From assembly GCA_016191245.1 (NCBI GenBank), contig JACPOY010000019.1, positions 124,001 through 188,000 of the forward strand: a stretch of DNA of 64,000 nucleotides. The letters are read 5' to 3'. This document shows, in pieces, positions 45,405 through 54,600 of this stretch. This DNA comes from Gammaproteobacteria bacterium (lineage in GTDB: Bacteria > Pseudomonadota > Gammaproteobacteria > Berkiellales > Berkiellaceae). Under the pieces are notes generated by a model that ran no database searches, had not been told where the DNA came from, and worked only from the letters and a program-made list of their open reading frames with translations. Each line of letters begins with the position of its first letter. Position 1 is the first letter of the stretch. The translations under genes were made by a program, and so were the position numbers.

Positions 45405-45420
45405 GTGAGCAACTGTTCAC
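45405..45420. promoter_or_regulatory. Putative TetR operator, site 1
   Basis: GTGAGCAACTGTTCAC is a near-perfect inverted repeat. It shares GTGAGCA and TCAC with the site in front of the TetR gene at 45741-45756, and both are preceded by TTAA. It is 38 bases before the ATG of peptide 5, so the neighbouring TetR protein probably controls this gene. Confidence 0.6.
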
Positions 45421-45458
45421 ACACTAGATTTCTGACTCATCATGGAGTACTAAATTCA

Positions 45459-45722
45459 ATGCTAGAACTTAATCCCACTGAATTGGCCTACGTTTCAGGT
45501 GGCCTTGATAATTTTAGCATTTTTGCTCTCTCAACTTTAGGGGGAACAATGTTAGGAGGGGGAATAGGTACAGTGATCGCCCTAAATATGGCAGTACCAA
45601 CCATCAGTTTATTCCCGATTTGGGTGGCTGCCTGCACAGCAGCAGGAGGAGCCGTAGGCACTCTTGCTGGATTTACATTTGCTCTTGGGGGTATATTTAA
45701 CTTCAATGAACATCCGCAGTAA
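45459..45722 (+). CDS. Double-glycine leader peptide 5, bacteriocin-like precursor
   Basis: 87 residues from the ATG at 45459, which gives the leader MLELNPTELAYVSGG. It has exactly 15 residues and the same L4, E8, V12-S13-G14-G15 positions as the other four, which confirms this start over the GTG at 45405. The mature core is Gly/Ala-rich (GTMLGGGIGTVIALN, AAGGAVGTLAGFTFALGG) with one Cys. It is the member whose control region holds two palindromes, one shared with the tetR promoter 280 bases downstream. It is probably a secreted peptide under TetR control. Confidence 0.77.
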   Translation: MLELNPTELAYVSGGLDNFSIFALSTLGGTMLGGGIGTVIALNMAVPTISLFPIWVAACTAAGGAVGTLAGFTFALGGIFNFNEHPQ

Positions 45723-45730
45723 ATAAAGTG

Positions 45731-45759
45731 TTGACTTTAAGTGAGCAAACGCTCACAAT
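45731..45759 (+). promoter_or_regulatory. tetR promoter with operator GTGAGCAAACGCTCAC (site 2)
   Basis: TTGACT (731-736) and CACAAT (754-759) are 17 bases apart. A perfect palindrome, GTGAGC-AAAC-GCTCAC (741-756), fills the space between them, so a bound repressor would block polymerase. This is a classical autoregulation arrangement for the TetR gene that starts at 45793. Confidence 0.72.
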
Positions 45760-45792
45760 GTTTCGATTAAACTTTAAAAGTCGGAATAAAAT

Positions 45793-46359
45793 ATGCGTGA
45801 TGGCACCAATACTCGTAAAAAACTAGAACGCTGTGCATTAGGATTATTTGTTAAAAAAGGCGTCAGTGCAACAACTATTAAAGACATTGCAAACAAAGCA
45901 GGTGTTGCAGAAGGTACTCTGTATCGTCATTATGAGAGCAAAGATGAGTTAGCACAGAGTTTATTTACCAATGCTTATGAAGAAGTAGCGACAACACTTA
46001 AGCAACTTGCTGACAAAGAACCTAACCTGGAAAAAAAGATATATGTGATGGTTAAGTTTTTCTGTGAAAAATATGATGAAGATCCCATCCTTTTCAATTA
46101 TTTACTCATTGCTCAACATAATCAGCTTAAAATTTCTCATGAAAAAGAAATAAATGCTCATGAATTTATAGTGATGCTTTTTAACGAAGCTTTCCGCAAA
46201 AAAGAATTGCCAAAGCGTGATCCACATTTTTGCGCATCAATTATATTAGGTATTGTTTTGCAAGCAGCTATAAGTCGTGTATATGGCAGAATAAGTCGAT
46301 CAATGGCTGAAGATATAGATGATTTAGTAGATGCCATTAAAGGTGCTTTGCATTATTAG
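45793..46359 (+). CDS. TetR/AcrR family transcriptional repressor
   Basis: 188 residues with an N-terminal helix-turn-helix (VSATTIKDIANKAGVAEGT, then LYRHYESKDELAQSLF) and a C-terminal ligand and dimer domain. It probably binds the GTGAGCA-type palindromes at 45405, 45741 and perhaps 47296 and 60889. The next gene (46377) is 17 bases downstream and likely co-transcribed. The inducer is unknown; no efflux pump is adjacent, which differs from the usual AcrR or NemR setting. Confidence 0.9.
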   Translation: MRDGTNTRKKLERCALGLFVKKGVSATTIKDIANKAGVAEGTLYRHYESKDELAQSLFTNAYEEVATTLKQLADKEPNLEKKIYVMVKFFCEKYDEDPILFNYLLIAQHNQLKISHEKEINAHEFIVMLFNEAFRKKELPKRDPHFCASIILGIVLQAAISRVYGRISRSMAEDIDDLVDAIKGALHY

Positions 46360-46376
46360 TTAGGATTTGTAATATC

Positions 46377-47255
46377 ATGGGCTTAAAAAATATAAGCTCT
46401 TTTCTTTTTATCATTTATTCGTCTCTTAGTTTAGCGCAAGAGAAGATAAATTCTTTTGCCTACCAGCTAATTGAAAAAGAAAACCATCAAATTCATTTGA
46501 TTGATCTTGATCCCAGTCAATTTAAAATTGCACTTGTTAGTGCAACTGATGAAGAACAAGGTAGAAAAGTTGTTTCATCATTTGTTGAGCAAAATAAAGC
46601 ACTCATTGGTATTAATGCGGGCTATTTTTATGTCAATAAAGGGATTGGCAAACCTTCTGGTGCCCTTAAAATCAATCATCAGTGGTTGGGGTATCAATCA
46701 AGAGCACGAGGTGCAATTGGATGGAACGATGATAACACGGTGCGTGTTGATAGAATCACTGCCAAAAAAAGCAATCTAAATACGCCGTCAAAAGTGAAAG
46801 TTCAGCCATTATTGGATACATCAGATATTTCTGAAAAACAATGGCAGGAATTTTCTTATATAGTTGGTGGTATTCCGGTGCTTATTCAACAGGGAAAAAT
46901 AATCACTGATGTAGCACCAGAAAAAGCCATCAAGTCTTTTATAGAAGAAAGACATGCGAGAACCGCTGTCTGTATCAAAGACAATCATCATTGGTTGTTA
47001 TTGGTTGCCTCTCATACAAAAGAGCCTGATAGGCCTTTTGCTTCTACTATTGTGGAAGGCTTAACAATTCCAGAGCTAGCTCAGTTTTTACACACGCAAG
47101 GGTGCAAAGAGGCTATCAATTTAGATGGTGGTGGCTCCTCGACCTTAGTCATGGATGGCAAAGTGGTAAATTATCCAGCAGGTGATATGGATGAATTCTT
47201 GCATTTTTATCATGAACGGCCTGTCTCTGATGCCATTGTTATCTCTCCAAAATAA
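46377..47255 (+). CDS. Secreted phosphodiester glycosidase family protein (NAGPA-like)
   Basis: 292 residues with a signal peptide (LFIIYSSLSLAQ, cut near residue 20) and an NAGPA domain: ALIGINAGYFYVNKGIGKPS, ARTAVCIKDNHHWLLLVAS and INLDGGGSSTLVMDGKVVN. The family includes the enzyme that uncovers mannose-6-phosphate on lysosomal enzymes and bacterial proteins that process cell-surface sugars. It acts in the periplasm or outside the cell. Its position just after tetR suggests repression by that regulator. The substrate is unknown. Confidence 0.85.
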   Translation: MGLKNISSFLFIIYSSLSLAQEKINSFAYQLIEKENHQIHLIDLDPSQFKIALVSATDEEQGRKVVSSFVEQNKALIGINAGYFYVNKGIGKPSGALKINHQWLGYQSRARGAIGWNDDNTVRVDRITAKKSNLNTPSKVKVQPLLDTSDISEKQWQEFSYIVGGIPVLIQQGKIITDVAPEKAIKSFIEERHARTAVCIKDNHHWLLLVASHTKEPDRPFASTIVEGLTIPELAQFLHTQGCKEAINLDGGGSSTLVMDGKVVNYPAGDMDEFLHFYHERPVSDAIVISPK

Positions 47256-47295
47256 CCTCATGCCACTTATCTTAAGAATTAAACCACTTAGTCGA

Positions 47296-47311
47296 GTGAG
47301 CATTTACTCAC
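47296..47311. promoter_or_regulatory. TetR-like palindrome, site 3
   Basis: GTGAGCATTTACTCAC resembles sites 1 and 2. It is nested in a wider inverted repeat (AACCAC at 47282-47287, GTGGTT at 47317-47322). No gene starts downstream on either strand within 370 bases, so it may be a terminator-like structure, a control site for an unseen small RNA, or a chance match. Confidence 0.35.
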
Positions 47312-47367
47312 AAGAGGTGGTTATCTATAATCAACCCCATAAGAGAAAGCATTTTAAAAATAAATGT

Positions 47368-47444
47368 ATTTACGCTGTTTACAATAAGATTTACCTTAAG
47401 GTATTCGCAAGTGGGGCGCTCTTTAATGGAGCAACAGCGTAAAT
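47368..47444. repeat. 77-bp inverted-repeat element
   Basis: ATTTACGCTGTT (368-379) and AACAGCGTAAAT (433-444) are perfect 12-bp inverted repeats. A smaller palindrome, TACCTTAAGGTA, lies inside. It may be a short MITE or encode a structured RNA. No gene overlaps it. Flanking bases show no clear duplication. Confidence 0.5.
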
Positions 47445-47505
47445 AACTATAAATTGTAAGCTTTTCATCTTGCCATAGAAGGTGGGGGAATTTTAACAGT
47501 GAAAA

Positions 47506-47658
47506 CTGAGGAATCGACACATAATTTGAAGAAAATTTCTTAAAAATTATAATGTTAGTTTGAACTAGATTTAGCTTGCGAAGCTCTTACCCCTTCTCCC
47601 CTTGCGGGAGAAGGCGGGGATGAGGGGTGGAAAAAATCTTAATGTGTCGATTCCTCAG
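47506..47658. mobile_element. 153-bp MITE with 17-bp TIRs and 9-bp target duplication
   Basis: The ends CTGAGGAATCGACACAT (506-522) and its exact reverse complement (642-658) enclose a non-coding interior. The element is flanked by the direct repeat CAGTGAAAA (47497-47505 and 47659-47667), which fits a transposon target duplication. The interior has a CCTTCTCCC/GGGAGAAGG hairpin. It inserted into the T-run of the terminator at 47664-47686. Together with the items above it explains the 430-base gene gap. Confidence 0.85.
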
Positions 47659-47663
47659 CAGTG

Positions 47664-47686
47664 AAAAGGGCGCTTGATGCGCCCTT
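47664..47686 (-). terminator. Terminator of the 47685-48245 gene
   Basis: AAGGGCGC-TTGAT-GCGCCCTT is a perfect 8-bp hairpin. Read on the minus strand it overlaps the stop codon and is followed by TTTT. The 9-bp duplication of the neighbouring MITE includes this T-run. Confidence 0.75.
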
Positions 47687-48245
47687 ATTTATTTTTAGTG
47701 GTGAGAATTTTTCGATGAGCTTCAACATGAGTAGAGCCTCCACGTTGACCAGCTTTGAATTTTTGCTCATTTGGCAAATGTAGCGGTGGTCCTTTATGCG
47801 ACATCGCTGGTGCAAATTTAGGTTGCTTTTGATGAGGATCCGGCATACTTAAAATATTGCTAAAAGATTTGCTTAATTTTGATAAACCTTTGCTAAGAAT
47901 ATCTTTTAATATTGTTAAGGTCTTTCTTAATTCACCCACTATACCTTTTGAATCTTTTAAAGCTTGACCAACATGATGCGTCAAGTCTTCGCCTTTTCTT
48001 TTTAAATCACGAACTAATTTTTCATCAGGTGTTTTTTGAAGAATGACCTCATCAATGACATTTTCAAATAATCTTCCAGCCTTATCAGCAAGGCTGCCGA
48101 CATCATCAATAAGTTCTTCTACTTTACCTGGAGCTTTTTTTGCATGTTGTTTTATTTTTTGGGATGTTGTTTTTTTGCTTGCATGTTGCTCTAACCAACG
48201 ATTAAATTCTTCAAGACGATGTTGTAAATTACGTAACTTCGGCAT
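47685..48245 (-). CDS. Hypothetical basic coiled-coil protein
   Basis: 186 residues of no recognised family. Residues 1-35 form a basic helix (LQHRLEEFNRWLEQHAS) followed by a Lys-rich stretch (KIKQHAKKAPGK). The middle, about 36-130, is amphipathic helix (VEELIDDVGSLADKAGRLF, LTILKDILSKGLSKLSKSF). The last 50 residues are Pro-, His- and Lys-rich and probably disordered. There is no signal peptide or membrane helix. It could be a secreted effector or a DNA- or membrane-associated structural protein; nothing decides between these. It has its own terminator. Confidence 0.7.
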   Translation of the reverse strand: MPKLRNLQHRLEEFNRWLEQHASKKTTSQKIKQHAKKAPGKVEELIDDVGSLADKAGRLFENVIDEVILQKTPDEKLVRDLKRKGEDLTHHVGQALKDSKGIVGELRKTLTILKDILSKGLSKLSKSFSNILSMPDPHQKQPKFAPAMSHKGPPLHLPNEQKFKAGQRGGSTHVEAHRKILTTKNK

Positions 48246-48412
48246 AATCTGCTCCTTAGTAGATTTATTAAAATCTCTTTATTAAGACTAAGCATATTCA
48301 TGTTAAGTTCCGTATAAATTTTCAAACAATTATTTGGTGATAGGTCAACAGATATTGCATTTCATCCAGGTGAAGCCCTATCATTACAATGATGCATTGT
48401 ATGAAGAATAAA

Positions 48413-49318
48413 ATGATGAAAATCCTTATTACTGGTGGCACAGGCTTTATAGGACAACAACTTTGTTCAAGTCTAATAGCTAAAAATCATGATTTGTGTG
48501 TTTTGACACGTAATGTAAAAAAAGCTAAGCGGCGTTTACCTTTTGAGGGGATCCGTTTTATTCAGTATTGTAGTGATATTCAACCAGATGATATTTTTGA
48601 TGTGGTAATCAATTTGGCCGGTGCTCCTATTGCTAAACGTTGGAGTACATCGTACCAACAAAAGTTAATGTCTAGTCGAGTGGCTTTAACAGAACAGCTT
48701 GTTCACACCTTAAAATCGCTTAAACAAAAACCAAAAGTACTGATCAGTGGTTCAGCGATAGGATTTTATGGAGATCAAGCTGATAATGAAGTAACAGAAC
48801 TTTCAATACCACAATCTAGCTTTAGTCATGATTTATGTGCTACTTGGGAAGCAAGTGCATTGAAAGCAAAAAATCTTGGCATTCGAGTTTGTACGTTGCG
48901 AACTGGCATTGTGTTGGGAAAAGGGGGCGGGGCACTGATGCAAATGCGATTTCCTTTTTTATTAGGATTGGGGGGGGCCATAGGAAATGGTAAGCAATGG
49001 ATGTCTTGGATCCACATGGCAGATCTCATCAGACTCATTCATTTTTGTATAGAAAATTCACAAATTGATGGTCCAGTGAATGCAACCTCGCCCCATCCTG
49101 TGCGCAATAAAGACTTTGCCAAGTGTTACGCAAAGGTGCTACATCGCATCGCGTTAATACCGATGCCTGCTATTGTTTTAAGGTTACTACTAGGTCAAAT
49201 GGCGCAGGAGCTTCTTATTACTGGCCAAAGAGTATTACCAATAAAGTTGATGGGACTAGGATTTAGTTTTGCCTATTCAGATTTAGAGCTTGCCTTACGC
49301 GCTATCGAAGAGAAATAG
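48413..49318 (+). CDS. yfcH: TIGR01777-type epimerase YfcH
   Basis: 302 residues: an SDR-fold NAD(P)-binding protein starting MMKILITGGTGFIGQQL, with FDVVINLAGAPIAKRWS, SGSAIGFYGDQ and a DUF1731 C-terminal part (MPAIVLRLLLGQMAQELLIT). The family is often called cell-division inhibitor SulA-like, but its reaction is unknown. Several in-frame ATGs lie upstream (48389, 48392, 48401); the one that places the NAD loop at the start is used. It stands alone. Confidence 0.88.
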   Translation: MMKILITGGTGFIGQQLCSSLIAKNHDLCVLTRNVKKAKRRLPFEGIRFIQYCSDIQPDDIFDVVINLAGAPIAKRWSTSYQQKLMSSRVALTEQLVHTLKSLKQKPKVLISGSAIGFYGDQADNEVTELSIPQSSFSHDLCATWEASALKAKNLGIRVCTLRTGIVLGKGGGALMQMRFPFLLGLGGAIGNGKQWMSWIHMADLIRLIHFCIENSQIDGPVNATSPHPVRNKDFAKCYAKVLHRIALIPMPAIVLRLLLGQMAQELLITGQRVLPIKLMGLGFSFAYSDLELALRAIEEK

Positions 49319-49492
49319 CAATCTTGAATAGTTGCTTTTATCTTTGGATCAGGTAAAATCTTCGTCGCATTTAGTTATCATTCCAATCATATTTTTGTTA
49401 ATTAGCTCAACTTGCTTTCTGCATGGATCCGCGTTTTTATTGGCATCATGATGATGAAAAAACACTGATTATTTTTGCTATAGGAATTTACA

Positions 49493-49939
49493 ATGCGTTT
49501 GCAAGATAGATTGAAGAATCTTAAAAGTCGAAACTGGTCAAATTATGGTTCTGTTGTTTTAACATTTGTCGCCTTTATTGCCATGTTTTCGCATTGTCTT
49601 GTTGGGCCTTTATTGCTGCCTTTTGTTTCTACACTTTTCCCTGCTTCAACATCCGCACATAATTTATGCTGGTTGGTAACAGGCATCACTTCTTTATTTA
49701 GCGTCACAATGGGTGTACTTTTAGCAGAAAAATTCTATGCTCAACGTGAAGCAAGGAAAGAGGAAAGATCGGGGTCTGCTTCGTCTTTACTTGAAAAGAA
49801 AACGCCAAAAGCAGCCTCTGTTAACGATCCTTTATTGCTATCTTCTCATAAGAATCTTAAAAGCATGAAAGCGATCGTGAAGGATAAAGATGAACAATCA
49901 CAAACCAAGAAAAGTCGCCGGGTATCAACTATTAAATAA
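49493..49939 (+). CDS. Hypothetical two-helix membrane protein with basic tail
   Basis: 148 residues. Two hydrophobic segments are visible (about 18-45, SVVLTFVAFIAMFSHCLVG, and 58-80, LCWLVTGITSLFSVTMGVLL). The C-terminal 65 residues are Lys-, Arg- and Ser-rich, probably disordered in the cytoplasm. No family is recognised. It lies between yfcH and a saccharopine-dehydrogenase-like gene. Confidence 0.65.
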   Translation: MRLQDRLKNLKSRNWSNYGSVVLTFVAFIAMFSHCLVGPLLLPFVSTLFPASTSAHNLCWLVTGITSLFSVTMGVLLAEKFYAQREARKEERSGSASSLLEKKTPKAASVNDPLLLSSHKNLKSMKAIVKDKDEQSQTKKSRRVSTIK

Positions 49940-50017
49940 AGTTAATAGGTAGACTTACTTTAATTCTGCTACACTTCGAATACTTACAGCTCTAGTTAAT
50001 TACTTAAGGGGGCATGC

Positions 50018-51160
50018 GTGCTAATGCACGTGGGAAAACCCATCGTACTTGTCCTTGGCGGCTATGGTACTTTTGGTAAACGAATAGCTAAAATTTTAGC
50101 TAAAGATCCTTACTTACAAGTGATTGTCGCTGGTCGTTCGCTTGAAAAAGCACAAGCACTGGTTTTAGAAATAAAAAAAGAAAACCCAAAATCAAATGTA
50201 CATGCGCTTGCGATGAATTGGCAAGATTTTGATTTTGCGCAAAAATTAAAACTGAGCGAAGCTGATATTGTTATTCATAGCGCTGGACCATTTCAAGGTC
50301 AAAATTATAAAGTTGCACAAACTTGTATCTCACTAAAAATTCATTATATAGATTTATCTGACGGGCGTGAGTTTGTAACGCATATTAAAGAATTAGATGA
50401 ACTTGCAAAAGAAAATAATGTCGTTGTTGTCAGTGGAGCAAGCACAGTTCCAGGTCTTTCTTCAGTGATTGTAGATACTTATGCGCAAAGATTTGCAATA
50501 TTAAGGGAAATAGAATTGGGTATTGCCTCGGCCAATAGGATTGACAGAGGAGATGCTACAATTACCTCAATTTTAGGGTATACGGGGAAACCGTTTCAAC
50601 GTCTTGAAAAGGGTAAATGGAAAACAGTTTACGGATGGCAAAATTTGCATCGACATTATTATGGTGACAACATTGGTCTTCGTTGGCATGGCAATTGTGA
50701 TATTCCAGATCTTGTTTTATTTCCAGAAAGATATCCTAAGGTCAACACTGTTGTATTTCATGCAGGACTTGAGGTGACCTTTTTACATCATGTGCTATGG
50801 TTAATGTCATGGTTAACAAGATTTAAATTAATAAAAAATTGGGCTGCATTTCATAAGCTTATTACCAAAATAAGTGGGTGGTTTAATCGTTATGGAACCG
50901 ATATTGGAGGAATGTATATTCGCTTGTATGGTTCCAATCATCGTTATCAACCCTTAGAAATCAATTGGCAATTAGTTGCTGAACGCGGAGATGGACCTTA
51001 TATCCCAATTGTTCCAAGTTTGATTATCGTGAGAAAAATTTTGCAGGGGCTTATTCCCTCTGGTGCGATGCCTTGTTTAGGCATGTTTAGCTTTGAAGAA
51101 TTTGAACAAACTATTTCAGCTTGGCATATCTACTATACCGTCGAAGAGAAAGAATATTAG
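50018..51160 (+). CDS. Saccharopine dehydrogenase family oxidoreductase
   Basis: 380 residues: a Rossmann fold (IVLVLGGYGTFGKRIAKIL, then VIVAGRSLEKAQALV) and a catalytic-like domain (YIDLSDGREFVTHIKELDE, VSGASTVPGLSSVIVDTYA). The family includes trans-acting enoyl reductases and lysine-pathway enzymes; this one has no specific assignment. The GTG at 50018 has AAGGGGG five bases upstream, better than the ATG at 50024. It ends directly before the DUF2269 gene, so the two form an operon. Confidence 0.85.
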   Translation: MLMHVGKPIVLVLGGYGTFGKRIAKILAKDPYLQVIVAGRSLEKAQALVLEIKKENPKSNVHALAMNWQDFDFAQKLKLSEADIVIHSAGPFQGQNYKVAQTCISLKIHYIDLSDGREFVTHIKELDELAKENNVVVVSGASTVPGLSSVIVDTYAQRFAILREIELGIASANRIDRGDATITSILGYTGKPFQRLEKGKWKTVYGWQNLHRHYYGDNIGLRWHGNCDIPDLVLFPERYPKVNTVVFHAGLEVTFLHHVLWLMSWLTRFKLIKNWAAFHKLITKISGWFNRYGTDIGGMYIRLYGSNHRYQPLEINWQLVAERGDGPYIPIVPSLIIVRKILQGLIPSGAMPCLGMFSFEEFEQTISAWHIYYTVEEKEY

Positions 51161-51640
51161 ATGGAATACAATGTAGTAAAATATATACATATTATAACTG
51201 CTACCGTTTTATTTGGCACAGGAATGGGAACGGCTTTTTTTATGTTGATGGCTTATATTAGCAAAGATGTCGCCACTTTAAAGCAAACGACTCATCATGT
51301 CATTTTAGCGGATTGGTTTTTCACAACACCAGCAGTTATTATACAATCAATAACAGGGATTTGGTTAATGAATATACTCCATTATCCTTTTAATTCAGTA
51401 TGGTTCGCAGGCATTATAGGGTTATATGTATTAGTAGGATTATGCTGGATCCCCGTGGTGGTTATTCAATATAAACTGCGAACAATAGCGTTAAATGTCA
51501 AAAATAACGATGCGTTACCGCTGCAGTATCATGCATTAATGCGTTGGTGGATAAGTTTAGGCATTCCGGCGTTTGTTTCAATTTTAATCATATATTGGTT
51601 GATGATAGCAAAAACCGGATTGGGAATAACTCTTATTTAA
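51161..51640 (+). CDS. DUF2269 family membrane protein
   Basis: 159 residues with four helices. The DUF2269 pattern is visible: YIHIITATVLFGTGMGTAFF at the start and ILADWFFTTPAVIIQSITGI in the middle. Its ATG follows the stop of the saccharopine-dehydrogenase-like gene with no gap. The two genes are often paired in gammaproteobacteria; the joint role is unknown. It converges with the giant coiled-coil gene, leaving seven bases. Confidence 0.85.
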   Translation: MEYNVVKYIHIITATVLFGTGMGTAFFMLMAYISKDVATLKQTTHHVILADWFFTTPAVIIQSITGIWLMNILHYPFNSVWFAGIIGLYVLVGLCWIPVVVIQYKLRTIALNVKNNDALPLQYHALMRWWISLGIPAFVSILIIYWLMIAKTGLGITLI

Positions 51641-51647
51641 TGATTCT

Positions 51648-54600
51648 TTATTTTGTAAGAGAAGTTTTGTTATTGGGTGTTAAATCAGCCTCTATATCCT
51701 TAGTTGTAGGAATTGATAAACCTTTTGGTTCCACACGAGTTGTGACAATAGGCTTGGGTTTTTGTTGTAATTCTTCACTAAGTTTTTTTGTTTCTCGATA
51801 TTCTTGAATATTTTTTCTCGCAGATACAATTACATCTTTGATCTTAGCAATTGTGTCATTAAGTTTATCTGCTTGAGTTTTCTCCCATGATTCAATATAT
51901 CCTTCTTTCCTAATTTGATTGTCAAATTGTTGTTGCAAGCATTCCTGTTGATAGTGTCCAGTCAAAAGCTCGATACGTAGCAATTGTTTCCCATAACTAG
52001 CTTCAAATTGATTCATAAGATTTTCAAATTGATCGATTTCAATTTCACTAAGATTCATTAAACCTTTTCTTTCTTTAATTACATTATCAAAATCTGACTG
52101 TAAAGTTGACTCAGCATTCTTTGATAAAGCATCATAAGCGCTCTCTGCGAATACAAATGCTTTGCGAAGGTCCTCTAATTTTTTAAAATCCTTATCAAAA
52201 TAGCCCAACCATCCAGTAGACGTAACTATTTTCATTGCCGAATTAGCGTTATCTTTAATAATAGTATCCATCATCTTCTGAATTCTCTTGTCAAGCATTT
52301 TTGTGCTAGGATTCACACCCGAAGAGCTAAGACGAGATAAGATATGAAAAGCTAATTCTGGAAATGCATCATGCCTTTTTTCCATATCCCCACGTTGTCT
52401 TTCTTCATAAATAGCCCATAGTTGATCTATCAGTTCCATTTCATGACCTTTTTGGGCTCCATGCAGCAACAAAATATAAACGGCATTTGTGCTGCCAGCA
52501 TGTATTGCTTGAGTCAAAGCATATCTTGCATACTCCAATTTGTGAGGTTCACTGATGGCATCAAGTAATGATGGAATAGCTTTTATCTTATCGCTTTTTG
52601 CCAGATAACTTAAACTTTGAGATAAAATATTTCCTAAGGTTTCAAGTTGATCTGTTGGTGCATTGAAGATTAAGGTACTTAATGTCTGATCTAATTTTTC
52701 AATATCGCTTACTTGCGAAAAATCAGATTGCTTCAGTAAAATACTCAAATTACTTTGAGCCTCCCTAAAATGAACGGCTCTCTCAATGTTCAGATTATCT
52801 TCAGAAGTTTCAAGTGTTTTTTCTTGTATTTCTCTAACAGCTTGAGTGATAGAAATTTTTGTACTTGCAGCTGATATCATTGATTGGTCAATGACAGGGA
52901 GAACAACACCTTTATCAGATAGTTCCTCAAATAAATCTTGTTCTAAAACTTCCATTTCTAAATTATCAATATCACCCATATCTGGCACAATTTCTGAACG
53001 TTTTGGCACGTTTTTTGATAATAATATACCAAGTACGTGATTGCATTCTGAAGTAACATCTTCAGTTAGATTATCAAGTTCCTTATTCCAATTGACAAAA
53101 TGATTATTAACCCTGTCATGGGGTGAAGATGTTTCATCAAACTTTCTATCCATTCTTTGTTCAAGATAATGTTTTGTTTGTTCTTGTATATCTTTTAATT
53201 TTCCTAATTTTCTTAAAATTTGACTAATTTCAGATTTGAGTGCATCAATATTTTCATTATCATCTGGTTGCACATGTTTTGTTTTTTCCTGCACAGTGAG
53301 GAGATCTGATTTTAGTGAATCAACCAATTGTAGCTCAAATAAAAACCAATTACGCAAATCAGGTAAAATGGTAGCACCATCAGTGTCAACAATTAATTGA
53401 CGCCAACCTGAGTCTATACCAGTGATAGCATCAGATTCCATCGCTTGATCTTTTAAGTAATCAATTTGGGATGGTTCTGGTAAAAACTCAGTATTAAATA
53501 TAAGATAATATGCAATAGCAGAATTTCCATTTTTAAATGCACTCTGAATACAATCATAGATGTCTTCTGATGATATAGCAGGTCTTAATGCTAAAATTTG
53601 TGAAACCGCATTGATATTATTTGATTTCACCGCTTCCTTTAATGCAACAGCAAGTTCTTGTAGATTAATTTGTGTGGGTGGTTTTAATAAGCTATCAATA
53701 ACTTGCTTATTATCATATTTTATTGCTAAGACAAGACTCATGCCGAGGATGGCTTTATCCTTTATAGTAGATATTTCTGGCATGTTCCCTTTAGCAATTT
53801 CTGCATAAAGGGCAAAAGCAACATGATGGTTATTATTTATTATGTTCATATTGCATTTGAGTGATTCAATGTCTGCTTCTATTTTTTTCTTTAGTATATC
53901 CCATGAATGTAAATCTTTTCCAAGATCCTCATATTGATCCTTATAGGAATGATGAACTAAGTCAGTTTCTTCTATTTTATCTTTAATACTTTTAAGCTGA
54001 GTTGTTACTTGCAATAATAGTGCTTGATAATTTTCATATTGATCATTATCAAAGTCGTGATTTGAAATTAACGTTTGATTTATAAGTTGAGCAGTTCTTC
54101 CCAGTTGCTGTACTTGTTCTTTAAGATCTGCCATATTTTTAGATTCGATCGAATCTGTAAGATGTGATACATGAGATTGTTCTTTAGATTTTGCGGCTTC
54201 TAAGAGTTCTTCTTGTAATTGTAATACTTCTTTGAGATCGGGATTATCAAATCGTTTTAGGATAGCAAGTTGATGTTGTAAATGTTGAATATGATTGATT
54301 AATTCATCGTAATCAAGGGCACCAAAGTAATTTACCGCTTGTTCCAAATAGCTTTTTAAACTTACTGTGTAATGTTTTTTAAATGATTCTAGTAAATCAC
54401 CTTTGGCCATTTCAGAATTTCTCAATTGCGAAATAGTGTCATCGGTATACCACCAGCCAAAAGGATTTCGTAACCAAGATGCTTGATTTTCCTGTGCAGT
54501 TTGAACTTGCTTTGCTGCCTCTTCAACATCTAAAAAATATTGATTAAATGTCGAATCAAGTTCAAATATACGACTTTTTTGCTCCCGAAAAGGTAAATGA

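Noticed and set aside
47296..47311. Firm TetR operator at site 3
   Set aside because: The half sites match, but no gene starts downstream, so it is kept only at low confidence.
47182..47442. Open frame across the end of the glycosidase gene and the gap
   Set aside because: It overlaps a well-supported gene, shows no family features and runs through the 77-bp repeat.
49317..49340. Terminator after yfcH
   Set aside because: The stem AGCAA/TTGCT has only five pairs and a weak T-run.
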